From the NCBI GenBank assembly GCA_017409345.1, contig JAFQSX010000011.1, positions 1 through 64,000 of the forward strand: DNA of 64,000 nt, read 5' to 3'. Origin of the DNA: Muribaculaceae bacterium. GTDB taxonomy: Bacteria > Bacteroidota > Bacteroidia > Bacteroidales > Muribaculaceae. Position 1 is the first letter of the stretch. Each line of letters begins with the position of its first letter. Position numbers and translations under genes: made by a program. Shown here in pieces: positions 50,754 to 59,849 of this stretch. The notes beneath the pieces are model-generated. The model was not told the DNA's origin and ran no database searches. It worked only from the letters and a program-made list of their open reading frames with translations.

Positions 50754-52394
50754 CTACCCCTTGCGTTCGATATCTTGAAGATTTGCAAGGCGTTTGTTTT
50801 CGAGGAATTCGTTGATGCCACATAGGTGCTCACGCACTCGGCCATCGCCAAATTCATACACCTTTGTCACCAGTCCATCGAGGAAGTCACGGTCGTGGCT
50901 CACGAGGATTAGTGTGCCGTCGTAGTCTTGCAATGCTTGTTTGAGTATATCTTTTGTTTTGAGGTCGAGGTGGTTGGTAGGTTCGTCGAGAATAAGCATA
51001 TTGACCGGTTCGAGCAATAGTTTGAGAATCGCCAATCGGGTACGTTCTCCCCCTGATAACACTTTCACCTTTTTGGTGCTTTCCTCAGGTCCGCCAAACA
51101 TAAATGCTCCAAGCATGTCACGTATTTTCAATCTCACATCACCTTTGGCAATATCATCGATTGTTTGGAACACAGTGAGATTTTCATCGAGTAGCGATGC
51201 TTGATTTTGGGCGAAATATGCCACTTGCACATTATGTCCGAGTGTCAAAGTGCCTTCATGTTCAAGTTCGCCCATGATACATTTCACAAGAGTGGATTTA
51301 CCTTCGCCGTTACGCCCCACGAATGCCACTTTATCGCCACGTTCTATCATAAACGAAGCGTTGGCAAACACACGTTTGTTGCCAAAAGCCTTCCCCACTC
51401 CGTCGGCTTGCACCGGATATGAACCGCTGCGTGGTGATGGTGGAAACTTCAATCTCAATGCCGATGTATCTTCTTCGTCAACCTCAATGATTTCGAGTTT
51501 TTCAAGCATCTTCACACGGCTTTGCACTTGCAACGTTTTTGAGTAAGTGCCTTTAAATCGCTCGATGAAGTCTTTGGTTTCCTGAATCATTTTTTGTTGC
51601 TCCTCATATTGCTTCATCTGCTGTTCGCGACGTTCCTTTCGGAGTTCAAGATAATGGCTGTATGAGGCTTTATAATCGTAAATGCGGCCCATTGTGACCT
51701 CAATCGTACGAGTAGTGATAGCATCAACAAATCGGCGGTCGTGACTTATCACTACCACTGCCTTTGATGATGTCTTTATGAAATCTTCAAGCCAAAGGAT
51801 ACTTTCAATATCAAGGTGGTTTGTCGGCTCGTCGAGCAACAATACATCAGGATTTTTCAACAACAATTTAGCCAATTCAATGCGCATACGCCATCCACCA
51901 CTAAACTCCGATGTTGGACGATCAAGATCAGTGCGTTTAAACCCTAACCCAAGCAATGTTTTCTCTACATCTTCATCGAAGTGAGTCATGTCGATAGCAT
52001 AGAATTTCTCGCTCAACTCGCTCACTCGCTCAATGAGTGCCATATATTCGTCGCTCTCATAGTCGGTGCGAGTGGCTAATTGGTCGTTGATGCTATTTAT
52101 CTCGGCCTCGGTTTCCATCAAGTGAGCAAAAGCCTGCGATGCTTCTTCTCGCACAGTGCGACCATCTTCAGTCATCAGATGTTGTGGAAGATAAGCCACT
52201 ACACACTCTTTTGGCACCGATACCGTACCACGTGTAGCATTTCGCACACCTGCAAGAATTTTCAACAACGTGCTTTTTCCTGCGCCATTCTTTCCCATGA
52301 GAGCAATGCGATCACTCTCATTGATTTGAAAAGATATATCTTTGAATAATGTTGTACCGCCAAATTCTACGGTCAATCCCTCTACTGTAATCAT
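50754..52394 (-). CDS. ABC-F family ATPase
   Basis: 546 residues, two ABC domains and no membrane segment. Walker A: LMGKNGAGKSTLLK and GRNGEGKSTLVK; signatures SGGWRMRIELAK and SGGERTRLAIL; Walker B LLLDEPTNHLD and LILDEPTNHLD; the interdomain helical linker lies at about 240-300. These proteins act on ribosomes (translation factors or antibiotic protection). The subfamily (YbiT/EttA-like) cannot be set by eye. It follows DUF4491 on the same strand with 1 nt between stop and start. Confidence 0.92.
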   Translation of the reverse strand: MITVEGLTVEFGGTTLFKDISFQINESDRIALMGKNGAGKSTLLKILAGVRNATRGTVSVPKECVVAYLPQHLMTEDGRTVREEASQAFAHLMETEAEINSINDQLATRTDYESDEYMALIERVSELSEKFYAIDMTHFDEDVEKTLLGLGFKRTDLDRPTSEFSGGWRMRIELAKLLLKNPDVLLLDEPTNHLDIESILWLEDFIKTSSKAVVVISHDRRFVDAITTRTIEVTMGRIYDYKASYSHYLELRKERREQQMKQYEEQQKMIQETKDFIERFKGTYSKTLQVQSRVKMLEKLEIIEVDEEDTSALRLKFPPSPRSGSYPVQADGVGKAFGNKRVFANASFMIERGDKVAFVGRNGEGKSTLVKCIMGELEHEGTLTLGHNVQVAYFAQNQASLLDENLTVFQTIDDIAKGDVRLKIRDMLGAFMFGGPEESTKKVKVLSGGERTRLAILKLLLEPVNMLILDEPTNHLDLKTKDILKQALQDYDGTLILVSHDRDFLDGLVTKVYEFGDGRVREHLCGINEFLENKRLANLQDIERKG

Positions 52395-52395
52395 A

Positions 52396-52719
52396 TTAAT
52401 AATCGTATTTGCGTTTGGGATTACGTGGGAACCATCCCTTTATCACTCGTTTCTTTTGATCAAATATCTCCTTGATAGTCCAAAATGATGAAAATGAAAA
52501 CACACCAAGCAATGTTGACCATAATACATTTTCAACCCATATTGACAAACCGATGCCTACCAATCCGAGAATCAAAAACCACCACCAACACTTTGTGCCG
52601 AAATAATATTCACATTTTATCACTACAGGATGAAACAATCCTATAATCAGAAAAGTGCTCACGCCAATAACCAAACCGAGCAAATGATTATCTTGTAAAA
52701 ATTGCATTATTGTATCCAT
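52396..52719 (-). CDS. DUF4491 membrane protein
   Basis: 107 residues with three hydrophobic helices: LLGLVIGVSTFLIIGLF, WWWFLILGLVGIGLSI and VLWSTLLGVFSFSSFW. It matches the small DUF4491 family of unknown function. Minus-strand TAATTTTG (52731-52724) lies 5 nt from its ATG, but the upstream gene is adjacent, so this motif could be chance. Confidence 0.75.
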   Translation of the reverse strand: MDTIMQFLQDNHLLGLVIGVSTFLIIGLFHPVVIKCEYYFGTKCWWWFLILGLVGIGLSIWVENVLWSTLLGVFSFSSFWTIKEIFDQKKRVIKGWFPRNPKRKYDY

Positions 52720-52728
52720 AATGCAAAA

Positions 52729-53073
52729 TTAATACATTTCACGCAAATATCCATCCTTTAGTTGAAATTGAGGAAAGTGGAGATAGTTGGCTACTGAAGC
52801 GGCACGTTCATTGGATAAGCGAGCATTTGTGGCGCGACTACCCTCGGGCGATCCTCCGGCAAAATAGACAATGCGATTTATTTTATATAATGAGTCGGCA
52901 TTAATCGATTGCAATTTTGTTGCATAAGGATTAATGCGATTACCATTTCCACTTAAAGTCAAGTCTATATCTGATTTTCCTTGATGAAAGAAAACCTGAA
53001 GTGAATCAACTTTCTCTTGCGAAAACGCTATAAATGAACTTAATATGAATAGAACCAAGATGTAAGGTCTCAT
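52729..53073 (-). CDS. Truncated OmpA-like protein
   Basis: 114 residues: signal peptide (RPYILVLFILSSFIAFSQ) and the first part of an OmpA-like domain: VDSLQVFFHQGKSDIDLTLSGN, IVYFAGGSPEGSRATNARLSNERAASVANYLHF. Family members normally continue with another strand and helix; here the frame stops after DGYLREMY. It may be a shortened family member or a broken gene. Confidence 0.6.
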   Translation of the reverse strand: MRPYILVLFILSSFIAFSQEKVDSLQVFFHQGKSDIDLTLSGNGNRINPYATKLQSINADSLYKINRIVYFAGGSPEGSRATNARLSNERAASVANYLHFPQFQLKDGYLREMY

Positions 53074-53321
53074 CTGTCAGTCGTTTCTATTATTTTATGG
53101 TTTTCTATATCGGTTAATATAAATGTGGGCACAAAGTTAAAACGGTATTTTGACAAAATATTACATATTTGCTTTTAAATTTTGTTAAAAACCATTTAAG
53201 TGTCGGCAATACAAACATTTAAATATTGTGTTTTTTTACTTTTTTTAGAGAAAACCCAGGCATTTTGAACAATTTATTATCATTTAATTGTCAAAAACCA
53301 ATAAATTTGCAACAATTACGT

Positions 53322-53329
53322 TATTTTTG
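53322..53329 (+). promoter_or_regulatory. -7 motif for the GNAT/FemAB gene
   Basis: TATTTTTG ends 8 nt before the ATG at 53338, so the leader would be only a few nt. No -33 match. Confidence 0.4.
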
Positions 53330-53337
53330 TAATCAAG

Positions 53338-54282
53338 ATGAAAATTATCAAATATACATACAATCAGAAGGAACGATGGGACGATTTTATATCCACGTCA
53401 AAAAACGGCACATTTTTATTCCTTCGCGACTACATGGATTATCATAGCGACCGCTTTGATGACTTTTCGTTGCTATGCATTGACAACAAAAACAACATTA
53501 TTGCAGCTCTTCCTGCCAATAAATGTGATGACTCATTATATTCCCACCAAGGGCTAACCTATGGAGGATGGATAACTTCGATCAAAGGCATTACTGCTAC
53601 TACAATGCTTGAAATATGGCAATTGATGATCAACTATCTTAAAGAGAATGGTATCAAACGACTGATATACAAATCAGTGCCTCATATTTATCATCGCTAT
53701 CCGGCTGAAGAGGATCAATATGCAATATTCCGTTTTGGAGGACAAATTCTTTCAACGCAAATTTCAACTACTTTACCTCTTGACGATTCTCGGTTACGAT
53801 TTAATGAGAATGCTCGTCGTGGCATAAAAAAAGCCATTGCTAATAATATTACAATAGAGCATTGCACCGATTTTACCATCTATTGGAACATCTTGACTCA
53901 AATGCTCAAAGAGTGTCATAACACTCTACCGGTACACACTCTTGATGAAATCACATTATTACACAATCGATTTCCCGAAAACATCAAATTATTCATAGCC
54001 AAACATCAAGACGAAGTAGTGGGTGGAGTAGTAATGTTTTACACTCACATGGTTGCTCATGCACAATACATCGCAGCATCACCGCAAGGGAAGGCTCTTA
54101 ATGTCTTGCCTCTCATCTTTGATTATATTATAAATAATGAGTGTGGCGATTGCCGTTGGTTTGACTTTGGCACCTCCAATGAAGATGGAGGAAGATTTCT
54201 CAACGATGGCCTTATTACCCAAAAATGTGGCATGGGCGGTAGAGGTATCGCTTACAATATCTATGAATTGAGAATTGAGTAA
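53338..54282 (+). CDS. FemAB/GNAT-type acyltransferase
   Basis: 314 residues. A GNAT-like fold split over two lobes: RWDDFISTSKNGTFLFLRD near the start, LFIAKHQDEVVGGVVMFY in the middle and RWFDFGTSNEDGGRFLND at the C-terminus. The pattern fits FemAB-like aminoacyl or acyl transferases used on cell wall or glycan. Substrate unknown. Plus-strand gene between two minus-strand units. Confidence 0.78.
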   Translation: MKIIKYTYNQKERWDDFISTSKNGTFLFLRDYMDYHSDRFDDFSLLCIDNKNNIIAALPANKCDDSLYSHQGLTYGGWITSIKGITATTMLEIWQLMINYLKENGIKRLIYKSVPHIYHRYPAEEDQYAIFRFGGQILSTQISTTLPLDDSRLRFNENARRGIKKAIANNITIEHCTDFTIYWNILTQMLKECHNTLPVHTLDEITLLHNRFPENIKLFIAKHQDEVVGGVVMFYTHMVAHAQYIAASPQGKALNVLPLIFDYIINNECGDCRWFDFGTSNEDGGRFLNDGLITQKCGMGGRGIAYNIYELRIE

Positions 54283-54388
54283 TTTTTATAACCACAAAAC
54301 ATTTTGGTCATAAATCGCAAAGATAAAAGCGCATAATATCACCTACACGACAATAAAAGGTGTATAGGTTAATATTATGAATTATGAA

Positions 54389-54997
54389 TTAGTTCAATTC
54401 CCCTTTCCCCTCACGGATGATTTCGGGATTTGCACTATCAGTGCAATCAACAATCGTAGAAGGTATTAATTCGCCATAACCTCCGTCAATAACAATATCA
54501 ACCATTCCTTCATATTTCATAGCAATGGCTTGCGGATTGCATCCATCTTCTGGCTCATCATCCCATTCAATTGATGTAGTCAGTATCGGATTTCCCAACC
54601 GAGTAGCAATTTCTCGTGCAATAACATTGTCAGGGACACGAATTCCGACAGTCTTACGTCCTTTAAACACCTTTGGCAAAGTAGAAGCAGCAGGGAGAAT
54701 GAATGTGAATGCTCCGGGAAGATTTTCACGCAATAATTGAAACACTCGATTATCAATACGTGCATATTGCGAGGCTTGCGAAATATCACTACACACAACC
54801 GACAGATTAGTGCGTTGCGGATTTATACCTTTCAACTTACATATTCTCTCAATTGCACTATTATTCAATGCATTACATCCGATAGCATAGAGCGTATCGG
54901 TGGGATATATCACAATGCCGCCATCGGTCAATGTATCAATAACCTCATCCATAAATCGGTCATTGATATTTGAAGTATACATCTTAAAAATTTTCAT
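54389..54997 (-). CDS. Threonylcarbamoyl-AMP synthase (Sua5/YrdC)
   Basis: 202 residues. YrdC-type KH-like fold for ATP, bicarbonate and threonine: YPTDTLYAIGCNALN, RKTVGIRVPDNVIA, STIVDCTDSANPEIIREG. It makes threonylcarbamoyl-AMP for the universal tRNA t6A modification at position 37. Runs behind the B3/4 gene by 23 nt. Confidence 0.9.
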   Translation of the reverse strand: MKIFKMYTSNINDRFMDEVIDTLTDGGIVIYPTDTLYAIGCNALNNSAIERICKLKGINPQRTNLSVVCSDISQASQYARIDNRVFQLLRENLPGAFTFILPAASTLPKVFKGRKTVGIRVPDNVIAREIATRLGNPILTTSIEWDDEPEDGCNPQAIAMKYEGMVDIVIDGGYGELIPSTIVDCTDSANPEIIREGKGELN

Positions 54998-55020
54998 GGC
55001 AGAAAAGTCATTTGAGGTTA

Positions 55021-55689
55021 TTATTGAGCAGATATAATTTCTATTTTTATATCATCAGCATTAGCATGACGAGAGAGCAAATCGGTAGTGAAATTTATCG
55101 TATCCTCAAGCGAGAGTTCTTCGCCATATATATTGATACACATGAGCAAATGTTGAGTATCGGGCGTCAATTTCGTGCGCTCCTCATCGCTAGTTGGGGT
55201 ACCAATCCCACCTATCACATCTCGATATATAGGCAATGATGCGATATTCAACACCCCTCGACCTATAGCCTCAAAATGTTCACCTTCTCGACCTGCACCC
55301 AATCTCAAAGTATCACCTTGAATTTTATCAGCATCAAATCCACCAATAGAATACCCTGAACGCACCGAAAGAAGGTTTATCAAATCAATCAGAGTCAACG
55401 TGCGATACAATTCCATGCCTTTAACCAAACGTCGGCAAAGAGCCTCACTCGATGGTCGATAACGATTAGGTTCTTTACCCAATGCTTTATAGGCTTGACG
55501 TGTAGCAGCAATACCCGGTCGCTTGTTAATCATTGACATATCATACAAGTTCCTCACCCTATCTCCTTCGGCTAGCAATTCTTTCCACAAGGCATCAGAT
55601 GTGGGACCATTCTCAATCGTTGCCTCAACTTTTATAACTCTAAATTGAGGTGCAACTGCCAATATTTCGGGGTCAAATAATATTTTCAT
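55021..55689 (-). CDS. B3/B4 domain protein
   Basis: 222 residues. The B3/4 domain of phenylalanyl-tRNA synthetase beta and relatives: SDALWKELLAEGDR, RPGIAATRQAYKALGK, RPSSEALCRRLVKG, SVRSGYSIGGFDADKI, IGTPTSDEERTKL. Stand-alone versions may check or edit mis-acylated tRNA; not proven. A TTTG-N20-TATTTTTG promoter is at 55757-55726. Operon with the Sua5-type gene. Confidence 0.85.
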   Translation of the reverse strand: MKILFDPEILAVAPQFRVIKVEATIENGPTSDALWKELLAEGDRVRNLYDMSMINKRPGIAATRQAYKALGKEPNRYRPSSEALCRRLVKGMELYRTLTLIDLINLLSVRSGYSIGGFDADKIQGDTLRLGAGREGEHFEAIGRGVLNIASLPIYRDVIGGIGTPTSDEERTKLTPDTQHLLMCINIYGEELSLEDTINFTTDLLSRHANADDIKIEIISAQ

Positions 55690-55725
55690 TTTAACTCAAC
55701 CTCTATTATTAGATTTTTGCGTTTA

Positions 55726-55757
55726 CAAAAATAATAATTTACTCTTTATCACACAAA
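55726..55757 (-). promoter_or_regulatory. Promoter for the B3/4-Sua5 operon
   Basis: Minus strand: TTTG (55757-55754), 20-bp spacer, TATTTTTG (55733-55726). Overlaps the T run of a hairpin at 55758-55786. Confidence 0.7.
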
Positions 55758-55786
55758 AAAAGAGACGTCATCACGACGTCTCTTTT
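55751..55786. terminator. Hairpin upstream of the B3/4 operon
   Basis: AAAAGAGACGTC and GACGTCTCTTTT pair perfectly; a T run follows on the minus strand, so it could end an unseen minus-strand transcript. On the plus strand it could sit in the leader before the mini-ORF at 55816. Confidence 0.6.
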
Positions 55787-55815
55787 CCTTTAAACCTTTA
55801 TCTTAATCTAATACT

Positions 55816-55881
55816 ATGAAAAACACACGCACAAATGTAAGTATTATTTTTGGATTAGCAACAATTACATGCCAAAAATGA
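55816..55881 (+). other. Mini-ORF with strong-looking start context
   Basis: ATG AAA AAC ACA... to TGA gives 21 residues (MKNTRTNVSIIFGLATITCQ...). The context CTTAATCTAATACTATGAAAA resembles start regions I recall from Bacteroides genes. No homology is known to me; it could be a leader peptide or nothing. 330 bases upstream of the pyruvate oxidoreductase gene. Confidence 0.25.
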
Positions 55882-56100
55882 AGTAAATTTAATCTTTTTT
55901 AACCTACAACTAAGAATTATCACATTATTCACACTCCAATCCGCGACCAAGAACCTATTGCATTAATTTATTGTTTTAAGATCATGATTTATATTTTTTC
56001 ACATCTTAAATTCATTTATTTCACCAGCACCACGATTCGGAACAATTTACCAATCAAAAGGCCATATAGAACATTATCATTTTAAGTTCTGATGTATATT
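55882..56100. other. Intergenic upstream of the pyruvate oxidoreductase gene
   Basis: About 220 bases with no gene or repeat that I recognise, up to the promoter at 56101. Confidence 0.4.
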
Positions 56101-56132
56101 TTTGGCAGTTTATCAATAAATTTGTACCTTTG
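56101..56132 (+). promoter_or_regulatory. Strong promoter for pyruvate oxidoreductase
   Basis: TTTG (56101-56104), 20-bp spacer, TACCTTTG (56125-56132): full consensus. The leader to the ATG is about 70 nt. Confidence 0.88.
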
Positions 56133-56209
56133 CAAGTCTTAAAATTAATAATGTATATATACTATAGAAAATATCATTATAATTCCTATATAAATAGATT
56201 ACAAAAATT

Positions 56210-59200
56210 ATGAGTAAAGAAAAGAAATTCTTGACCTGTGATGGTAATCAAGCAGCAGCACATATCTCGTATATGTTCTCTGAGGTAGCAGCAATCTACC
56301 CCATCACACCCTCATCAACAATGGCTGAATATGTTGATGAATGGGCAGCAGCAGGACGTAAAAACATCTTTGGAGAAACCGTCCTTGTACAGGAAATGCA
56401 ATCAGAAGGTGGTGCAGCAGGTGCTGTTCACGGCTCACTTCAAGCAGGAGCCTTGACTACAACCTACACTGCATCTCAAGGTCTTCTCCTTATGATTCCT
56501 AATATGTATAAGATTGCGGGAGAGTTGCTCCCATGCGTGTTCCACGTATCGGCTCGTACTCTCGCTTCTCACGCATTGAGTATCTTTGGTGACCACCAAG
56601 ATGTAATGTCAGTGCGTCAAACAGGTTTTGCAATGCTTGCAGAAGGTTCTGTACAAGAAGTTATGGACCTTGCCGGTGTTGCTCACCTTGCAACTATCAA
56701 ATCACGCGTTCCTTTCGTGAACTTCTTTGATGGCTTCCGTACTTCTCACGAAATCCAAAAAATCGAAATGCTCGAAAACGAAGACCTTGCTCCACTTTTG
56801 GATCAAGAAGCTCTTGCCGACTTCCGTGCTCGCGCATTGAATCCAGAAGCACCTGTGGCTCGTGGTATGGCTGAAAACGGCGACGTATTCTTCCAACACC
56901 GTGAATCATGTAACAAATACTACGATGCAGTTCCTGAAATCGTAGAAGAATACATGAACAAGATTTCAGAAATCACAGGTCGCAAATATGGTTTGTTTAA
57001 CTACTATGGTGCTGAAGATGCTGAACGCGTAATCATCGCTATGGGTTCTGTTACAGAAGCTGCTAAAGAAGCAATCGACCACATGGTTGCTAATGGCGAA
57101 AAAGTGGGTCTTGTATCAGTTCACTTATATCGTCCATTCTCTGCTAAACACTTCCTTGCAGCAGTTCCTAAAACTGCTAAACGCATCGCAGTTCTTGACC
57201 GCACAAAAGAACCAGGTGCAGTGGGCGAACCATTGTTCCTTGATGTAAAACAATGCTTCTATGGCAAAGAAAACGCGCCTGTTATCGTAGGTGGCCGTTA
57301 TGGTCTTGCGTCAAAGGACACTACTCCTGCTCAAATTATCTCAGTGTTTGAAAATCTTGCTCTTCCTGAACCAAAAGATCAATTCACTGTAGGTATCATA
57401 GATGACGTTACATTTACTTCACTTCCTCCAAAAGAAGAAATCGCTCTTGGTGGCGAAGGCACTTTCGAAGCAAAATTCTTCGGCCTTGGTGCTGACGGTA
57501 CAGTAGGTGCTAACAAAAACTCTGTGAAAATCATCGGTGACAATACTAATAAATATTGTCAAGCATATTTCGCTTACGACTCTAAAAAATCAGGTGGTTT
57601 CACTTGTTCACACCTTCGTTTCGGTGACGAACCTATCCGTTCAACTTATTTGGTAACTACCCCTAACTTCGTTGCTTGCCACGTTCAAGCCTACCTCAAC
57701 ATGTATGATGTGACTCGTGGTCTTCGCAATGGTGGTACTTTCTTGTTGAACACTATTTGGGAAGGTGAAGAACTCGCTAAAAATCTTCCTAACAAAGTAA
57801 AACGCTACTTTGCACAAAACAACATCACTGTTTACTATATCAACGCAACAAAGATTGCTCGCGAAATCGGTCTTGGTAACCGCACCAACACTATCCTTCA
57901 AAGTGCGTTCTTCCGCATCACTGAAGTAATCCCTGTTGACCTTGCTGTAGAACAAATGAAGAAATTCATCGTTAAGAGTTACGGCAAGAAAGGTCAAGAC
58001 ATCGTTGACAAAAACTATGCTGCTGTTGACCGTGGTAACGAATACAAAACTCTCGCAGTTGATCCTGCTTGGGCTAACCTTGCTGATGATGAAGTTGTTG
58101 CTAACAACGATCCAGCATTCATCAACGAAGTGGTTCGTCCTATCAACGCTCAAGACGGCGATCTTTTGAAGGTTTCTGCATTCAAAGGTATTGAAGATGG
58201 TACTTGGGCTCAAGGTACAGCAAAATATGAAAAACGTGGTGTAGCTGCATTTGTTCCAGCATGGCTTTCTGAAAACTGTATCCAATGTAACAAGTGTGCT
58301 TACGTTTGTCCTCACGCTGCTATCCGTCCATTCGTTCTTGATGCTAACGAAATGGCTGCGGCTCCAACTACCGACGCTATCCCTGCTATCGGTAAACAAT
58401 TTACTGGCATGCAATTCATTCAAGCAGTTGACGTTCTTGACTGTCTTGGTTGCGGCAACTGTGTTGACGTATGTCCCGGCAAGAAGGGCGTGAAAGCACT
58501 CGAAATGAAGCCTCTTGAATCTCAATTTGAAATTCAAAAGACTTGGGAATATTGCGTAGAAAAAGTTGAATCTAAACAAAACCTCGTTGACGTTAAAGCA
58601 AACGTTAAGAATAGCCAATTCGCAACTCCATTGTTTGAATTCTCTGGTGCTTGCTCTGGTTGTGGTGAAACTCCTTATGTGAAACTTATCACTCAACTTT
58701 ATGGTGACCACGAAATGGTTGCTAACGCTACAGGTTGTTCTTCAATCTACTCTGGTTCTGTTCCTTCAACTCCTTATACTACTAACAAACGTGGTCAAGG
58801 TCCAGCTTGGGCTAACTCACTTTTCGAAGACTTCTGCGAATTTGGTCTTGGTATGACTATCGCTAACGAAAAGATGCGTGCACGTCTTGAAGGTTACATG
58901 AACGATGCTCTTAATTGTCCAAAATGTAGCGAAGAAATCAAGGCTCTTGCTGCTGAATGGCTCGAAAACAAAGAAGATGCTGCAAAAACTCGCGAAATCG
59001 CCGACAAACTTGTTCCTGCTTGCGAAGCATGTGGTTGCGACACTTGCAAAAACATCCTCTCTGTTAAACAATATATCGTGAAACGTTCACAATGGATCAT
59101 CGGTGGTGACGGTGCTTCTTATGACATCGGTTTCGGTGGTCTTGACCATGTGCTCGCTTCAGGTAAAAATGTAAACATCCTCGTTCTCGATACTGAAGTT

Positions 59201-59761
59201 TACTCAAATACCGGTGGTCAAGCATCAAAAGCAACTCCTATCGGTGCTATCGCTAAGTTTGCTGCCGCAGGTAAACGCGTACGCAAAAAAGACCTCGGTC
59301 TCATCGCTTCAACTTATGGCTATGTTTACGCTGCTCAAATCGCTATGGGTGCTGACCAAGCTCAAACACTCAAAGCTATCCGCGAAGCTGAAGCATACGA
59401 TGGACCATCTATCATCATCGCTTATGCTCCATGTATCAACCATGGTCTAAAAGCCGGTATGGGTAAAGCACAACAAGAAGAAGCCAACGCAGTAGCATGT
59501 GGTTACTGGCACTTGTGGCGCTACAACCCTGCACTTGAGGCTGAAGGCAAAAACCCATTCACTCTCGATAGCAAAGAGCCTAATTGGGATGACTTCGAAG
59601 GATTCCTCAAAGGTGAAGTTCGTTACGCATCAGTTATGAAGCAATATCCTGAAGAAGCAGCCGAACTCTTCGCTGCTGCTAAGGAAAATGCTCAATGGCG
59701 TTACAATAACTACCGCCGTCTTGCTCAACAACAATGGGGCGTAGATCCTGAAAGCAAGTAA
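56210..59761 (+). CDS. nifJ: Pyruvate:ferredoxin oxidoreductase
   Basis: A 1183-residue single-chain enzyme that converts pyruvate and CoA to acetyl-CoA and reduced ferredoxin, central to anaerobic metabolism. It has the N-terminal pyruvate domain (AAAHISYMFSEVAAIYPITP), two ferredoxin-like 4Fe-4S motifs (CIQCNKCAYVCPHAAI and CLGCGNCVDVCPG) at about 685-760, the proximal-cluster Cys SGACSGCGETPYVKL, and a TPP-binding domain with IGGDGASYDIGFGGLDH. Length matches the family. Codon choice appears biased to a small set (GCT, GGT, CGT), consistent with high expression. Confidence 0.96.
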   Translation: MSKEKKFLTCDGNQAAAHISYMFSEVAAIYPITPSSTMAEYVDEWAAAGRKNIFGETVLVQEMQSEGGAAGAVHGSLQAGALTTTYTASQGLLLMIPNMYKIAGELLPCVFHVSARTLASHALSIFGDHQDVMSVRQTGFAMLAEGSVQEVMDLAGVAHLATIKSRVPFVNFFDGFRTSHEIQKIEMLENEDLAPLLDQEALADFRARALNPEAPVARGMAENGDVFFQHRESCNKYYDAVPEIVEEYMNKISEITGRKYGLFNYYGAEDAERVIIAMGSVTEAAKEAIDHMVANGEKVGLVSVHLYRPFSAKHFLAAVPKTAKRIAVLDRTKEPGAVGEPLFLDVKQCFYGKENAPVIVGGRYGLASKDTTPAQIISVFENLALPEPKDQFTVGIIDDVTFTSLPPKEEIALGGEGTFEAKFFGLGADGTVGANKNSVKIIGDNTNKYCQAYFAYDSKKSGGFTCSHLRFGDEPIRSTYLVTTPNFVACHVQAYLNMYDVTRGLRNGGTFLLNTIWEGEELAKNLPNKVKRYFAQNNITVYYINATKIAREIGLGNRTNTILQSAFFRITEVIPVDLAVEQMKKFIVKSYGKKGQDIVDKNYAAVDRGNEYKTLAVDPAWANLADDEVVANNDPAFINEVVRPINAQDGDLLKVSAFKGIEDGTWAQGTAKYEKRGVAAFVPAWLSENCIQCNKCAYVCPHAAIRPFVLDANEMAAAPTTDAIPAIGKQFTGMQFIQAVDVLDCLGCGNCVDVCPGKKGVKALEMKPLESQFEIQKTWEYCVEKVESKQNLVDVKANVKNSQFATPLFEFSGACSGCGETPYVKLITQLYGDHEMVANATGCSSIYSGSVPSTPYTTNKRGQGPAWANSLFEDFCEFGLGMTIANEKMRARLEGYMNDALNCPKCSEEIKALAAEWLENKEDAAKTREIADKLVPACEACGCDTCKNILSVKQYIVKRSQWIIGGDGASYDIGFGGLDHVLASGKNVNILVLDTEVYSNTGGQASKATPIGAIAKFAAAGKRVRKKDLGLIASTYGYVYAAQIAMGADQAQTLKAIREAEAYDGPSIIIAYAPCINHGLKAGMGKAQQEEANAVACGYWHLWRYNPALEAEGKNPFTLDSKEPNWDDFEGFLKGEVRYASVMKQYPEEAAELFAAAKENAQWRYNNYRRLAQQQWGVDPESK

Positions 59762-59782
59762 TCAACAACTTGTAATAATAGC

Positions 59783-59822
59783 AAAAATACCCGAGTCAAT
59801 TGACTCGGGTATTTTTTATTTT
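59783..59822 (+). terminator. Strong intrinsic terminator
   Basis: A perfect 34-bp palindrome, AAAAATACCCGAGTCAA and its complement, followed by TTTTATTTT. It can serve both the pyruvate oxidoreductase and the convergent acyltransferase. Confidence 0.92.
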
Positions 59823-59849
59823 ATTGATTAACAAGATTAATTTATTAAT

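Noticed and set aside
57641..58711. A 356-codon minus-strand frame opposite the pyruvate oxidoreductase
   Set aside because: It is antisense to a clear, highly conserved gene with biased codons, which creates long opposite frames; its sequence shows no domain.
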